This document shows positions 34,102 to 45,853 of a stretch of 64,000 nt of DNA, one piece after another (positions within the stretch are counted from its first letter, which is position 1; each line of letters opens with the position of its first letter). The translations under genes were made by a program, and so were the position numbers. Source of the stretch: Gnetum montanum. Lineage: Eukaryota > Streptophyta > Gnetopsida > Gnetales > Gnetaceae. The stretch is from positions 54,974 through 118,973 of the forward strand of contig MNCI01008625.1 of assembly GCA_015680685.1 (NCBI GenBank), written 5' to 3'. The notes beneath the pieces were generated by a model. That model was not told where the DNA came from, ran no database searches, and was given only the letters and a program-made list of their open reading frames with translations.

Positions 34102-34800
34102 ATGAGAATGAAAGTTGAAATATATAATGTGCTTGTAAGATCCTTAGTGAGCAAGAAACAACATCTGTTATGTCCATCATGGGCCTTGGATTAGCATGAG
34201 TATTGATACCTATACATTTTAGTAGAGTTACAAGATTTGGATGTTGATGTTTTATGCCTACAAGAAGTCTTGCCATTGGAATTTATATACCAATTCCAAC
34301 CAAACATGAAAAATATGGGATACAAAGGTAGTTAAAAGAAAAAAGGTTCTTATGAAAGTTCTTCTTTTGAGCCATATAAATTAGCCTATTGTAGAAATCA
34401 CAAATTGGATGGTTGCATGATCTTTTATAAAGAAGCCAAGTTTGAATTAGTACAAAGATTTGAATGAAGTTTAGAGAATATGATTTTCAAAATTCTAGAA
34501 CTTCAAATCATGGAAAATAAAGAACAATCAAGATTTCTAAAAAATCACATAGCCTTAGCAGTGATTCTAAGAATCCATCTATCAAGGAGATGTGTATGTG
34601 TAGTCAACACACATTTGATTGCCAAATCAACATATCTAATGTTAGACTGTGTTAAGGACATACTTGATTAAGAAAATAGAGAAAATTTTAAAGAATAAGT
34701 TATTTCTTAGATATATGAATCTTGTTTTATTTATTCTTTGTGGAGACTTCAATCCAAAAGTTGGGAATAAAGGATTTGCCTTGTCTTCACTTGGGTAACT
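34102..34800 (+). pseudogene. Decayed CCR4-type deadenylase (exonuclease-endonuclease-phosphatase fold) carried by D
   Basis: One frame from 34102 to 34671, with four in-frame stops (34192, 34204, 34333, 34462), reads like the catalytic domain of plant CCR4 homologues, the poly(A)-shortening subunit of the CCR4-NOT complex. Landmarks in family order: IYNVLVRSLVSKKQHLLCPSWALD, DVLCLQEV (catalytic Glu), MGYKGS, LDGCMIFYKEAKFELV, FLKNHIALAVILR, CVCVVNTHLI. After a frameshift comes LCGDFNPKVG (34736-34765), which includes the D-x-N motif. Spacing is close to the protein, so introns appear absent, as in a retrocopy. It lies about 300 bp before D's 3' LTR and in D's sense direction. Confidence in the family is high; the exact paralogue is not determined. 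Confidence 0.82.
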
Positions 34801-35095
34801 GGATCCGAGTTGCAATTTGTGTGACCCTGGTTAGGACTAGTGATTGGTGATTAGTAGATCTTTAATTCACCTATTGTCATTATGTTAAGAAAATGAGGTA
34901 AATATTAAGAAAGTAATATTTAATTTTGCATATATTTTCTTACATGTGTTTTTTTTGTAGAATAAGCAAGAAATAACAAGTTCAAAGGAGAAATTAAATT
35001 ATTGGAGCATAGGATCATAATAGAAGCACTAGAGCTAGAAAAAGAGAGTGAATGTGGACTTGTTTAAGGATAAAAAAAACCTAAAAGGGGTAGAA
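34801..35095 (+). other. 3' internal end of D with polypurine tract
   Basis: No gene. Ends in AAAAAAAACCTAAAAGGGG (about 35072-35090) directly before the 3' LTR, the expected plus-strand primer. Confidence 0.6.
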
Positions 35096-35670
35096 TGTAA
35101 TGTCCTCTTTCCCAAATGGTGCTTCTGCATGATGAAGATGATGCCTCTTCATAACAAGAGTTATCATTATCTTAACAAAGACTTAAAAGGATAGTTGTAG
35201 TGGAGACCCAAAAGGACACATTGTAATAATGGACATGTCTCTTGAAGTAACCTTTGGGGGTTTGACCTAAGGAATTTATACTCAAGCTTAGAGGTCATGC
35301 CAACATGGAGTGGTGGAGTTGGTAGAGGTAAGTCACAGGAACTAGGTGAAGTGGGATAGGAAGAGAACTAACCATCCTTTTTGGTTAGGTTGTAGGCCTA
35401 ACCAGGATGGTAGTGCTAGATTACCTCTAAGGGGATAGATGCTAAAGGAAGAAAACCATAAGGAACACTCTCTATTCATGATTTAGATACTCCATTCTAT
35501 ATCAATAAAGAATTCTTTTCTTCTCTTTCTGCACTTTCTTTGTTATTTCCTTTATGCATAATGTTGAACGTTACATATATTTGACATTTGATATATTGTC
35601 TTCTTATGTATAATGTCTAATATAATGTATATTTGACATTTGCCATGGCATTTGGGGATAGGATGTTATA
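35096..35670 (+). repeat. 3' LTR of element D (575 bp)
   Basis: TGTAATGTCC to GGATGTTATA, collinear with 17780-18321 but with a 30-40 bp extra segment near 35300. Substitutions between the two LTRs are numerous, so the insertion is old, yet the flanking GTAGG duplication is unchanged. Confidence 0.92.
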
Positions 35671-35675
35671 GTAGG
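35671..35675. repeat. Target-site duplication GTAGG (right copy, element D)
   Basis: Identical to 17775-17779. The LTR of element E continues from here. Confidence 0.92.
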
Positions 35676-37242
35676 TTTTTCTAAGTCTCAAAAACATTAA
35701 TGTACATTATTTTAGCTTTAAATCAAGCATTTTGGAAGTATGAGAAGTTAGTTTAAGAAAATGATGAAATTTTTTCTATCTCCTTGGTCAATGCTATGTT
35801 AGCATTAACATCATAGGGACCAACAAAATATGATCCTTGAACTTTCTAGTCACTAATCAACCACATATTCTATCTTGAAAAGCTTCTCAACATCATTTGC
35901 AACACATTTAATATTAATTTGAGCATTAAACGAGGTACTAGAAGCTCAAAACTAAAACTTGGTGAAATTTTCAAAAATTTGGATACGTGTTGATGATGCT
36001 AGCACTAACAATAGCATTAGCATTAGTGTTATCATTCTTGGAACCTACACCATGATTTCTTGATACTCCTAATCAATGTTTGATGTTATTGCCTAGACTC
36101 ATAGGTTCAATGACATCATATTGAAATCATTAGACCTTACTTTAGGTATTAAACGAGGTCTTAGAGGCTCAAAACTTGATGCTAGGTGAAACTTGAGCAA
36201 TTTGCCTAACTCTTAATGATGCTGACATTGACTAACCTACATCACCTAGTTTGTATGTTCAAGATTATGAAGAAAAATGTTCAAACTAAATCATAGTGAA
36301 CTTTACTTATCTTTGGACTTGAAATTGATAATCCTAACCTTAAAAATATGACATCAAAACCCATATTTTAGGGCTGGTTTCTTGAGATCTTAAGTACTTT
36401 TTAAAGTTTTGAGAGATCAAGAGCATGTATAGCAGATCTTCCAGAATCACTTGTATGCTTCACAACCATCATATCTCCTCCAGGCTCTAGCAAGAATGAT
36501 GATGCAACATCCATGTCAACCCTTCCAACTTAGAATTTCTTAGGTTTTAGCATTAATCTCCAAAGATAGAATTTTTTTAGTTATAGTGTTAGTGATGGGA
36601 CACTTAGCTAAAACACATGGTATTGGCCTAGAATTAATTCTAGATTATTTCTATGATCTATCCATCCATATCCTTATCCTTCAAAGGTTCAATTTCACTT
36701 TCCAAATCCATATTTTACTTTCAACTTTGGTTTTATTATTAGTTTTATCATACTTATAGTTTTGCTTCAACACTTGTACTTTATCCCTTCTTAGGAGATG
36801 AACACTAATTTTATTAGTAATAAGGTATCTTTTTTATTTGAAAAGGAATTCTAAGCTCTTTTCCCACATCATAGCATCTCACATTTGATATTTCATTCTC
36901 TTTTACTCATGTTTTATACCTAGAATTTTTTATATCTCTCATAGCGTATTCCATACTTAGCTAAAATTTCAACACTCTACTTAGTCATTTTTAAAGATTT
37001 TACTCTTAGTCATTTCTTTAGCATTCAATGTATATGTTTTTATCATCATCCTACCATTCTTGATTTGTGTTTAGTAGGCTAAGTAAATATTTAGTTAGTA
37101 ATTCATGCCCCATCACGTCATTATCATTGACTTAGCAAATGTTATATTAAGTCGAAGACCATTTGTATATAAATTGAGTCATTTTATGCTTAGTTTGTGA
37201 AAGTGTCCTTGGAAAATTAGGAGGAGTAATTTTACGAAAACA
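35676..37242 (+). repeat. 5' LTR of element E, second part
   Basis: Collinear with about 51140-52508: GGTTTTGGAAGC / AGGTACTAGAAGC blocks, CCCATATTTTAGGG near 36360 against 51690, TTAAGTACTTTTTAAAG against 51720, and the final GTAATTTTACGAAAACA. The first 130 bp after D has no counterpart in the 3' LTR. Confidence 0.8.
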
Positions 37243-37246
37243 TTTT

Positions 37247-37263
37247 TGGTATTAGAAGAAGGA
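37247..37263 (+). other. Primer-binding site of E (tRNA-Asn type, decayed)
   Basis: TGGTATTAGAAGAAGGA aligns with TGGCGCTAGAAGGAGGG of element F (complement of the tRNA-Asn 3' end), with five differences that are all transitions. Confidence 0.6.
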
Positions 37264-39520
37264 TCAATAAATTATCTAGCATTAAGAACCTTTGCTCGAT
37301 AGTCTATAGGTTCTTTCTAGCACTAAGAACTTTTTTCTTATGCTTGTTGGTTTATTTTTTCCATTTGCACTTGATCTTGTTTTCTTATAAGTGTATGCAA
37401 AGATACTCATTGACAACATTTCAAGATAAGAATTTGACTTGGCTCTTAGTGCTTGGATTTGTAAACTAGTGGAGATGTAGAGAGCTGAGGTAGCTCCATC
37501 AAGCATTGGTAAAAGATTGCATGTGCTAAATGAAAACTCAATATTTCACTCCCTAAGAACGAGTTGTGAAGGATAAATACCTACAAAGCTTTCAAAAACT
37601 TGGAACCTCTTCTCCCAAACTCTAATCAACATATGAAGTTGGACAAGTATGAGAAAAATACATTGATAGAATATCTTGCTATCAGAGATGAAATTCTAGT
37701 GGATACTAATTCTAGAATGTAACAAACATAGATTATGAAAAAATTTCCTATGGATCATTCTAATATCAATTCTAGCGTGAGCTATGAACTCCATGACTAA
37801 CATAATGAAGGTGGAGGTATTAGTATCTCTAATGATGAAGATGATGTTGATCCTTATACTTCATTACCTATAGGCCTTTATCATCAATACATTACTCACC
37901 CACCTAGCCTAGTTTGCATCACACTAATCTCATTAGCTCTACCAATCTATTATCTACATATGTTTCATAAACTACTACCCCCATTACTTCTACTTTCATT
38001 GCTATAGCTTCATCTTCCTACAGTTCATTTCCTAACATACTACTATCAATCATACTTTTCCAACATTGGTACAAAGTGCTAATCCATCACTTAACCTTTT
38101 TCAAGCCTTGTGACATACAATATTAATTTAACAATCATAAATTTCCCTACCCTTTTTCTCATCTATATATCATATGCCTCACTGCAATGTCATACCATTA
38201 GTAGCAATGTCCACCATGACACATGTTCCACCAACCTTATTTACATATAATCCTATGCTAAACCCTACTTAAAACATCCCTAGTATTACACTAGAACTAA
38301 TGCTCCTACTCCAAGATCTATCTTCCAAACTACAAGCTATAGAGGATTAAGCTTGGAAGGTTCCATCTTTACATGGAGGCAGTCCTACAATATCCACTAT
38401 CAATCTTCTTACTAATCCAATAAGTCCATTGATCCTTCCCACCCAAGTTTTCAAAGGGGTCTCATTATCAAATTTTACTAAGTATAATGAGAATTTTAAT
38501 CCCATAAACCATATAACCATCTTTTATAATAAATGCATGTTGCTTACCAATTATTGCTACACCATTATTAGAAGCTTTTTCAACTTCTTAACTGGTAAAG
38601 TAATTGAATGGCATAGATCCCTACCTCACAAACCTATCACCTTCATGGAGAAAGTCTTCACCACATTTGTGGAGAGGCTCAAGTACAATATCACTAAGGG
38701 TGGTACTTTGTAAAAGCTCCTAACAGACAAATAGGTCCACAATGAGTTCATATTCAAGTTTATCTCTAGATAGACATTGACAATCATGGAGTGCATACAT
38801 CCACTTCTTTTTAAACAAATGCTGGATATCTTTGAAGGGGCTATGAATGACTACATCAAAGGAAGGGTGGTCTATCCTAGATCACTTAGCCTCAATGTTG
38901 CCATAACTTCCTTCAAGAATATTAAAATAGTGGTAATCTAGTGCAATAATCTAGAGTGGATGAACGTTTGTAATAGAACCAACAAGTCAGCAAAAGATAA
39001 GGTCTCATATAATGCAAATCAAATGATTACTTTGGTGAATCAAGCTTCACTAGGTTTCTTAAATAGGGAAAACTTTATTAAATGAGATCCAACAAAAGAG
39101 AAAGCCAAATGATGAATCCAAATATCATAAATTTCCAATGACATACACTCAAATTTATAATACTTGACTAAGAGATGAGCACATAATGCCAAAACATGTC
39201 TCAGAGAAATCATAGGCTAGGTTTAAATGCTTACAAATTCTAGCCATAGATCCTTCCCAATGTATGAAAGAAGATCCACCAGTAGTCCCAAGATGGTATA
39301 ATATCAATACATTATATTACTATCATGAAGTTGCAGGTCCTAACACAGATAATTTCAATGCACTTAAAGATGACATCCAAACTCTTGTGGAAAAAAGAGA
39401 AATAGTCTTCAATAGTCTTGTCCAATTTGATAATCTAGTATTTGTATTTTTCCTTGAATACAAAGCCACTCATTCCAAAATACTATTTTTCATCCACATA
39501 AGTTTCTCTTAAACTAATCC
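37264..39520 (+). pseudogene. gag of element E
   Basis: After a non-coding leader, a Ser/Thr/Pro-rich N-terminal region (about 37640-38380) leads to the Ty3 gag core, open at 38429-38713: FTKYNENFNPINHITIFYNK, FFNFLTGKVIEWHRSLPHKP, VFTTFVERLKYN. The core continues in another frame to about 38930 (FEGAMNDYIKGRVVYPRSL). The C-terminal end at 39264-39450 (YYYHEVAGPNTDNFNALKDD) aligns with the zinc-knuckle region of Tat-type gags but the cysteines are replaced. Stops and shifts throughout. Confidence 0.7.
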
Positions 39521-40870
39521 TCCTAAGTTCAAGAAACCATTTATCATCAATCTTTCTACTAACAATTTCACTGCTTCAACTACTGAAAAGGTATGAAGAG
39601 ATCCATTTTTTATAAATCTTACATAAATTTATGATACTCATTTAAATTTTAATCCTTCTTCACCTACTTCATTTTCTCCATCGCATCCCTTATCCCCATC
39701 CACTTTACAGGAATCATTGTTGCTTCCTATACATATGCCTCTAATTCACATTCTTATTGAAGCATAAAAAGAAGATCACACATAATAAGGAGAAAGGAAA
39801 TGAGCAATTTAACAATAAATCTTTCCCATAGTGAATAAAGAAGGATCCATCTATGACTACTCTAATAGCTACTTTAACTTCTTCATCAACAATAGTCCCT
39901 CTAGTGCCTTCACCTCCCAAAGATTTCATATCAACAAATCATGCTTTGCCTTAAATCACTGTAGCAATGGAGTCAAATGGGTAAATCTTTTTCTCTTTGA
40001 TCTTATTTCAACATCTAAGAAGCATTGTTTAGCATTGGAGAAGCTTGTCAAGTTAATCATCATGCCTATAGACATCTAGCCTTATGCCCAAGCTATCTTA
40101 TAAGTGCACACTGCTTCAAAGTATGAGGTAGACTAGGTATTCAAAGATGAAAATATCAAAAAATTTCCTACCATGAGTGTTATGTGCCAACTTTCCATCT
40201 ACATCATGATATGAATCAGGGATAAAGTGGCACTCCCTCTTATGCACATGGATGGAAAAGCTGAATCCAATGTTATCTCATGGTTAATCATCAAGTGTCT
40301 CAATCTCAAAAAATAGGTAACATACTCTAACTCTAACTTTACCTTTATTTCATTTAGTAGAACTATAGTATAGGTTCTACGCTTAATCAAATTGTGTTTC
40401 TTTGTAGAAATTCATATAATCTTAGACATTGATTTTTGTAATAATTAGGGGCTTTTGAGAAATAAATGCTATCTTAAAAAAGCCTTAGTTAATTTTTCAT
40501 CACACACTTTCCTCATCCATACATCAAGAAATAAAATTTTCATGTAAAGCTAAGAATGTTATTATTCATGTTGATCATGAATCTCCTATAGTTTTTCACT
40601 TAGATGTATTGGAAGAAACCAGGTTAGGCTTTGAATCCATCATCATGGGTCAAATGTCATCATCACAAGAAATTGATGAGTCTAATGTTAGCATTCCATG
40701 ATTATCTAAATCTTATAGGTTTATACATATAGGCTTTAGTAAACTAGATACTTTAGAATCTATTATAAGCATTAAGGAGACTACCGATTTACAGGCTAAA
40801 AAAACCATCACTAATGCATCTCCTCTTGGAAAATCATATGATCTTTACCTTAGTATTTTCATGATTTTAA
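39521..40870 (+). pseudogene. Protease-linker region of E (poorly preserved)
   Basis: LISTSKKHCLALEKLVKLI (about 40000-40060) matches the ...SxxHRxALxKxL segment that precedes the protease in Tat-type polyproteins and that also appears in F (LLQIGDQQRKALEFI). Beyond it only scattered fragments are readable (VALPLMHMDGKAESNVISW, LDTLESIISIKETTD). The active-site DSGA box is not visible. No reverse transcriptase motif (FxDD) was found before G. Confidence 0.45.
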
Positions 40871-41248
40871 TTCATCTTCTAGGTTTAGCTTAATTAATTA
40901 AGTTTTTTTTTAACTTTATTTACACTAGATTATCTCACATTTTATAGCTTTATTGTCAACTTTAGTTTTCTGAAAATTATTTTCATCTACTACTTTGTTT
41001 TGTTTTATCTTGAATTTTCACTATTAAAAATATCAAGAATCCTATAAACATAGAAAACCATGAAATCATAAACATATAAAACATAAAATCAATAAGTAAT
41101 AGTTCCCTAGAACATAGTTCTCAATCTCCAACACAAACATAAACACATCATTAAATAAAAAAACATCATTTTCCAAAAACATAGCTAACATCCTATTGAT
41201 ACTTCTTCTCTTACTTTACTTATATTTTATTACACTATTTTTGTTTTG

Positions 41249-41284
<36 letters not shown>

Positions 41285-41867
41285 TTTCTACCTTTTTCTA
41301 TTTTGTCTATCTTATGAAATTTTCTCTATATCCTCCCATCTTTGTTTGTCCCATTATATTAACTTTTTTTCCCTATAGCATACTATTATGAGGATGTTTA
41401 TTAGTCATCTATCCCATATAAATATTAATGAGTGTTCTACCATTTCTACTCCATGTGAAGACCTATTAAGGTTGATTGGGATAGGAAGAGAATTTATCAA
41501 CTTATCAACATACATATCATTAGAGTGTGAAATTTAGCCATGCATTACTTTTGTGGCATAACACCTCATCTTAGGTTATAGGCAATGTCTTTTATTTCTT
41601 CCATATTTTATTGTTTTGTTTTTTTTTCATCTCTATACTTCATTTCCTCTTTCTTTTATTTTAACATTATTCCTCTAACTTCTTTTTCCTTTCTCTTTCT
41701 CTTTCCTCTCATTAGTACATTGATAATAGTTGAGCAATTTTGTTCTATTCCAGTGATGTTGTGTTAAATGATTAAGGGTGTTAGAATGTAAAAATCATCA
41801 ATGACATCATTTTATCCATATTTTATGTAGAATCTAGTGATGCACCCTTTCTATGGCATAACACCAT
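40871..41867 (+). other. AT-rich end of E left internal region; (CT)n microsatellite
   Basis: No ORF supported; the 60-codon ORFs here are low-complexity. A (CT)15 run occupies 41253-41282. Confidence 0.55.
41863..41867. repeat. Target-site duplication ACCAT (left copy, element G)
   Basis: ACCAT directly before TGATGAG of the 5' LTR; the same five bases follow the 3' LTR at 48751-48755. Confidence 0.93.
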
Positions 41868-42295
41868 TGATGAGACGTGATATCGCATGCACCACGATAT
41901 CACGTACGTGATATCGCGACCATCGTGATATCACATCCCATGCGATATCGCATACACGATATCACAGTTTGCCACCAAATCTATAAATAAGAGATGGCAC
42001 TTCCCTCATTTTTCATCCTAGGCTTAAAGTAGGGAAACTCTGGAAGTTTGATCACTCCAGAGATAGAATATTTTCCATGTGCCCGTAGTAGGAGTCGCCA
42101 AGTGAACGGATCTTTATTTGAGTAGCTTTGTACCTAAATGCAAGTTGTGTACGGCAATAAAGACGAGCTTTGTGGATAAACCTTACAGTGCATGGAATAG
42201 GTTTATTACATGTTATTTATTACCTGCATTAGCGTGGCATGAGTACGACTTGATTACGAGCATTGACGAATGTGTACGGCTAATCAAGGAATTGG
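41868..42295 (+). repeat. 5' LTR of G (visible part)
   Basis: Palindrome array 41877-41965, TATA box CTATAAATAA (41981-41990), AATAAA (42156-42161), then U5 until the n run at 42296. It matches the 3' LTR base for base over most of this length, except in the palindrome array, where differences cluster. Confidence 0.93.
41877..41965 (+). promoter_or_regulatory. GATATC palindrome array upstream of TATA (G 5' LTR)
   Basis: Six 10-bp palindromes in 89 bp: GTGATATCGC, ACGATATCAC, GTGATATCGC, GTGATATCAC, GCGATATCGC, ACGATATCAC. All derive from GCGATATCGC by changes at the outer CpGs. The array ends 16 bp before the TATA box. Confidence 0.85.
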
Positions 42296-43155
42296 NNNNN
42301 NNNNNNNNNNNNNNNNNNNNNNNNNNNNNNNNNNNNNNNNNNNNNNNNNNNNNNNNNNNNNNNNNNNNNNNNNNNNNNNNNNNNNNNNNNNNNNNNNNNN
42401 NNNNNNNNNNNNNNNNNNNNNNNNNNNNNNNNNNNNNNNNNNNNNNNNNNNNNNNNNNNNNNNNNNNNNNNNNNNNNNNNNNNNNNNNNNNNNNNNNNNN
42501 NNNNNNNNNNNNNNNNNNNNNNNNNNNNNNNNNNNNNNNNNNNNNNNNNNNNNNNNNNNNNNNNNNNNNNNNNNNNNNNNNNNNNNNNNNNNNNNNNNNN
42601 NNNNNNNNNNNNNNNNNNNNNNNNNNNNNNNNNNNNNNNNNNNNNNNNNNNNNNNNNNNNNNNNNNNNNNNNNNNNNNNNNNNNNNNNNNNNNNNNNNNN
42701 NNNNNNNNNNNNNNNNNNNNNNNNNNNNNNNNNNNNNNNNNNNNNNNNNNNNNNNNNNNNNNNNNNNNNNNNNNNNNNNNNNNNNNNNNNNNNNNNNNNN
42801 NNNNNNNNNNNNNNNNNNNNNNNNNNNNNNNNNNNNNNNNNNNNNNNNNNNNNNNNNNNNNNNNNNNNNNNNNNNNNNNNNNNNNNNNNNNNNNNNNNNN
42901 NNNNNNNNNNNNNNNNNNNNNNNNNNNNNNNNNNNNNNNNNNNNNNNNNNNNNNNNNNNNNNNNNNNNNNNNNNNNNNNNNNNNNNNNNNNNNNNNNNNN
43001 NNNNNNNNNNNNNNNNNNNNNNNNNNNNNNNNNNNNNNNNNNNNNNNNNNNNNNNNNNNNNNNNNNNNNNNNNNNNNNNNNNNNNNNNNNNNNNNNNNNN
43101 NNNNNNNNNNNNNNNNNNNNNNNNNNNNNNNNNNNNNNNNNNNNNNNNNNNNNNN
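42296..43155. other. Assembly gap (860 n)
   Basis: Unknown sequence. By comparison with B it should contain the rest of the 5' LTR, a tRNA-Asp primer site and the N-terminal part of gag. Confidence 0.95.
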
Positions 43156-44391
43156 CATCATCATGGAAATGATTTCCCTTCTTCTTCTCCTTCATTCCAT
43201 CACTCATCCTCTCCTTCCACATCTGGGCATAGCCACCATGAACATAAAGGTGAGGATAAAAGTAAGAAGGATGAAAGACCTCGACAGGAAAGTCGAGAGA
43301 GAGGACAAGGGCAAGAACATAGGGAGAGTAGGGAACAACGCAGACATCACAGGCGTCATGAAAGAGATGATCATGAAGAGCTCCTAATCACAACTCAAAG
43401 TATGCTTGACATAACGGAGGCAGCTAGGATTCCCACAAGGCATTTAAAGGATAGCCGGGTCAAGCGTTCAGACATGAATAACATCCCACGATTTGAAGGG
43501 GGATACAGTGGTGATCTGCAAAATCATTTACAGGCATTCCATGATGTCTGTGCCTTGCAGAATATAGAAAATGAGTGGAAAAAACTTAAGTTATTCCCAA
43601 GGACACTCACCAAAGAAGCAGAGAGCTGGTACTGGTCCTTAGAACTGGAAACCATCAGGAGGTGAAGTATGATGCTAGAACTGTTCAGCGGAAAGTATCA
43701 AATGTACTCCAGAGTGTCCAATTTGCATAAGCAAATCCAAGGCTGGAAGCAAGGTACACACGAACCCTTGGATGCTGCCATGGCCCGCTATTACACTTTG
43801 TTACATTGTTGCCTGGGCCATGGGTACGCTCAGCGGGATCAACTTCACCACATCATGGATGGGCTAAGGCATGAAACTAGAAGAACCCTTGGAACTTATG
43901 CCCAAGGGAGACTCTCACAACTTAGAGCCCATGAAGTTCGTAGCTTGTTGGAACAAGTAGCAAAAGAAGAAGTTGAGCTACAAAAAAGGGAAAGTGCAGA
44001 AGAGTACAACCATGATCCCTCCCTTCAAAAGAAGGAAGTGAAATTTTGTGATGAAGAGGATGAGTCACCACTCGAAGAGTTGGTGAACCAGAAAACCTTG
44101 CCGATCCAAAAGTTGACAATAGAAATAGTAGCTAAGGTAGATGACGTATGGAGTTCCTTAGACTCTAAAATTGAAACTGTCTTAAAAATTGTAGAAGAGT
44201 CTAAGGTTGAAAAAAGTAGTGACAAAGGTAAGAAAAAGTGGAGAGATTTAGGCCCTGCACATAACAAGGATAAGGGAAAAATCACTAACTCCGATGTGGC
44301 TGAGGACTCTAACACAGATGATGATGATGGATGTGAGATCTGCCACTATGACCATCCTAAGGGATGTTGCCCCATCATCTCACATCTATAG
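43156..44391 (+). pseudogene. gag of element G (N-terminus in gap, two nonsense codons)
   Basis: One frame runs from the gap to 44391 and beyond. It has a His/Ser/Arg-rich linker, the core (NNIPRFEGGYSGDLQNHLQAF, KKLKLFPRTLTKEAESWYW; 43475-43640), MLELFSGKYQMY, HEPLDAAMARYYTLLHCCL, HHIMDGLRHETRRTLGTYAQ, an acidic helix (EEDESPLEELVNQ) and the cysteine motif CEICHYDHPKGCC (44333-44371). The stop at 43663 replaces the Trp conserved in B (RRW), and the stop at 44389 replaces the Gln of HLQE; both are single-base changes. This is the best-preserved gag of the family here. Its cysteine motif is CX2CX3HX3C, not the usual CX2CX4HX4C. Confidence 0.85.
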
Positions 44392-45049
44392 GAGTCTGGG
44401 GTGTATGCGCTTAATCCAGGACTCAACCAACGGCAAACACCCCGAAGGTTACCTTATCCACAAGGTAACCCAAGGTAGTTCCACCAACCACTAACGTATT
44501 ATCCAAGTGGAACTCCACCACAGCCCATTGGACAGCATCAACAATGGCAATACCCACAGTCATGGGGGATGCCATCTCCAAAATATTAGTACCCTTACTG
44601 GTAGCCTGACCCTTATGGATATTATGTGCAGCAGCTAATTTCTCCAAGTGACTCTATGAGTCACACAACCCACAAACGTCACTACCAAGTTCGGGAGTAC
44701 TTTAGAAGGATTCCTTCTCCTCCGGGAGACACTCCATACCCACACCATCCTCCTAATCCATTTGCACCTCTTCCACCACAAGTAGTTCCCATAACACCTC
44801 CTGCTCCAACAATGAAAGGGAAATTTCCTCCTCAATCGTAGCAACGTCATGCTGCAAGAGTTGTAAATATCCAACCTGCTGCTGGTTCTGACAACTGTAA
44901 AAAGAGAAGACCTTACTTCAGAACCAAAAGCCCAAACAAACTCTCACAACAACAAGTGGTTGGGGCCATGTACACTCCTCCACCATCTAACACTTCAAAG
45001 CATCCTTCAATCCAAAATCAAAGCGTAACACATACGGTTATGTTAACGC

Positions 45050-45853
45050 ATACCGTAACTGACTAGATTAAGGTAGGCCACATTCCCAGGAAACTAACTG
45101 ACCTTGGGAGTCCCTTAATCTATTTATAGATCACCGGGAACAAACCACATAGGGCTTGACTCAGGTTCTGGAGTCAACTTAATATCATGTGAGATGTACC
45201 ATGCCTGAAACCTGCCACAACTTAAGAAGAGCAACATTCAACTAGAGCTGGCAGACCAGTCCATCACCATTCCCTTGGGATTGGTGGAGGACATCATTAC
45301 CACTGTGTGTGGTTGGTCTTACCTAGCTAATTTCCTAGTGATTGAAGTTAACAACAATGAAGGGGACTTCCCAATTATAATGGGAAGGGCATGGCTAAGC
45401 ACAGTAGACGCATGCCTTAGGATCTGCGATCTTTCCTTGGAAATCTCTAAGATAAACATTTGTGGAAAGATCAAGAAGAGGAAAGTTCAATGCATCACAT
45501 ACAGTGATTCATCAGGTGATGACATGGAGGAAATGCCTCCATGTAATAGGTGTGCCCACGAAACATTGAAACAAAGATGCCTGTATGTAGCAACCACACA
45601 ACCAGTAGCAGACACCCCATGGTTGACAGCTACTCGAAGGAGCAGAAAAATGTGCATGGAACGAATTGAGGAAACCCATACCAACAACGAAGGCATAGAT
45701 ACACTGGAATATGAGCGTTGCCAACTTCCACCCCTTAATCTAAGATCATCAATTGGGAGAAGTTGGACACTTCTTAGAAATTCAAGAAGGCACTCATCAT
45801 TGCGGATCTCTCCCTTACAACTCAGTCATGAGGGAGATGGCCACCTATGTTGA
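45050..45853 (+). pseudogene. Protease remnant and coding end of element G
   Basis: The segment before 45275 has shifts and stops but retains the active-site box LDSGSGVNLISCEMY (45151-45195) with Asp-Ser-Gly. From 45275 a frame of 192 codons reads LVEDIITTVCGWSYLANFLV, DFPIIMGRAWLSTVDA (the second conserved protease motif, MGRAW) and a Cys-rich tail (CNRCAHETLKQRC). It passes without interruption into EYERCQLPPLNLRSSI and the coding-end peptide QLSHEGDGHLC. In A that last peptide follows integrase. This protease-to-end join marks the deletion of pol and is shared with B. Confidence 0.8.

Larger units (their letters stand above)
17780..35670 (+). mobile_element. Element D: LTR retrotransposon with captured CCR4-like sequence, host to C and B
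   Basis: 5' LTR 17780-18321 and 3' LTR 35096-35670 align along their length, begin TGTAACATCC / TGTAATGTCC, end GGATGTCACA / GGATGTTATA and are flanked by a perfect GTAGG duplication. A primer site resembling the initiator-tRNA-Met type follows the 5' LTR, and a purine tract (AAAAGGGGTAGAA, 35083-35095) precedes the 3' LTR. Without the B/C insertion the internal region is only about 2.4 kb, with no gag or pol that I recognise, so D is a short non-autonomous element. The lineage is undetermined. Confidence 0.92.

Noticed and set aside
34102-34800. LINE endonuclease as the source of the CLQEV/GDFN motifs
   Set aside because: LINE endonucleases share the fold, but YNVL..CPSWAL, DGC.IFYK and NHIALAVILR match CCR4-type proteins in order and spacing, and no LINE reverse transcriptase follows.
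17780-35670. D as a single 17.9-kb autonomous element
   Set aside because: The gag sequences inside it are on the minus strand and belong to B and C; D's own internal sequence is about 2.4 kb.
42118-43665. 515-codon ORF spanning the n run
   Set aside because: Most of it is n. Only the part after 43155 (gag of G) is real; the first 59 codons are LTR.
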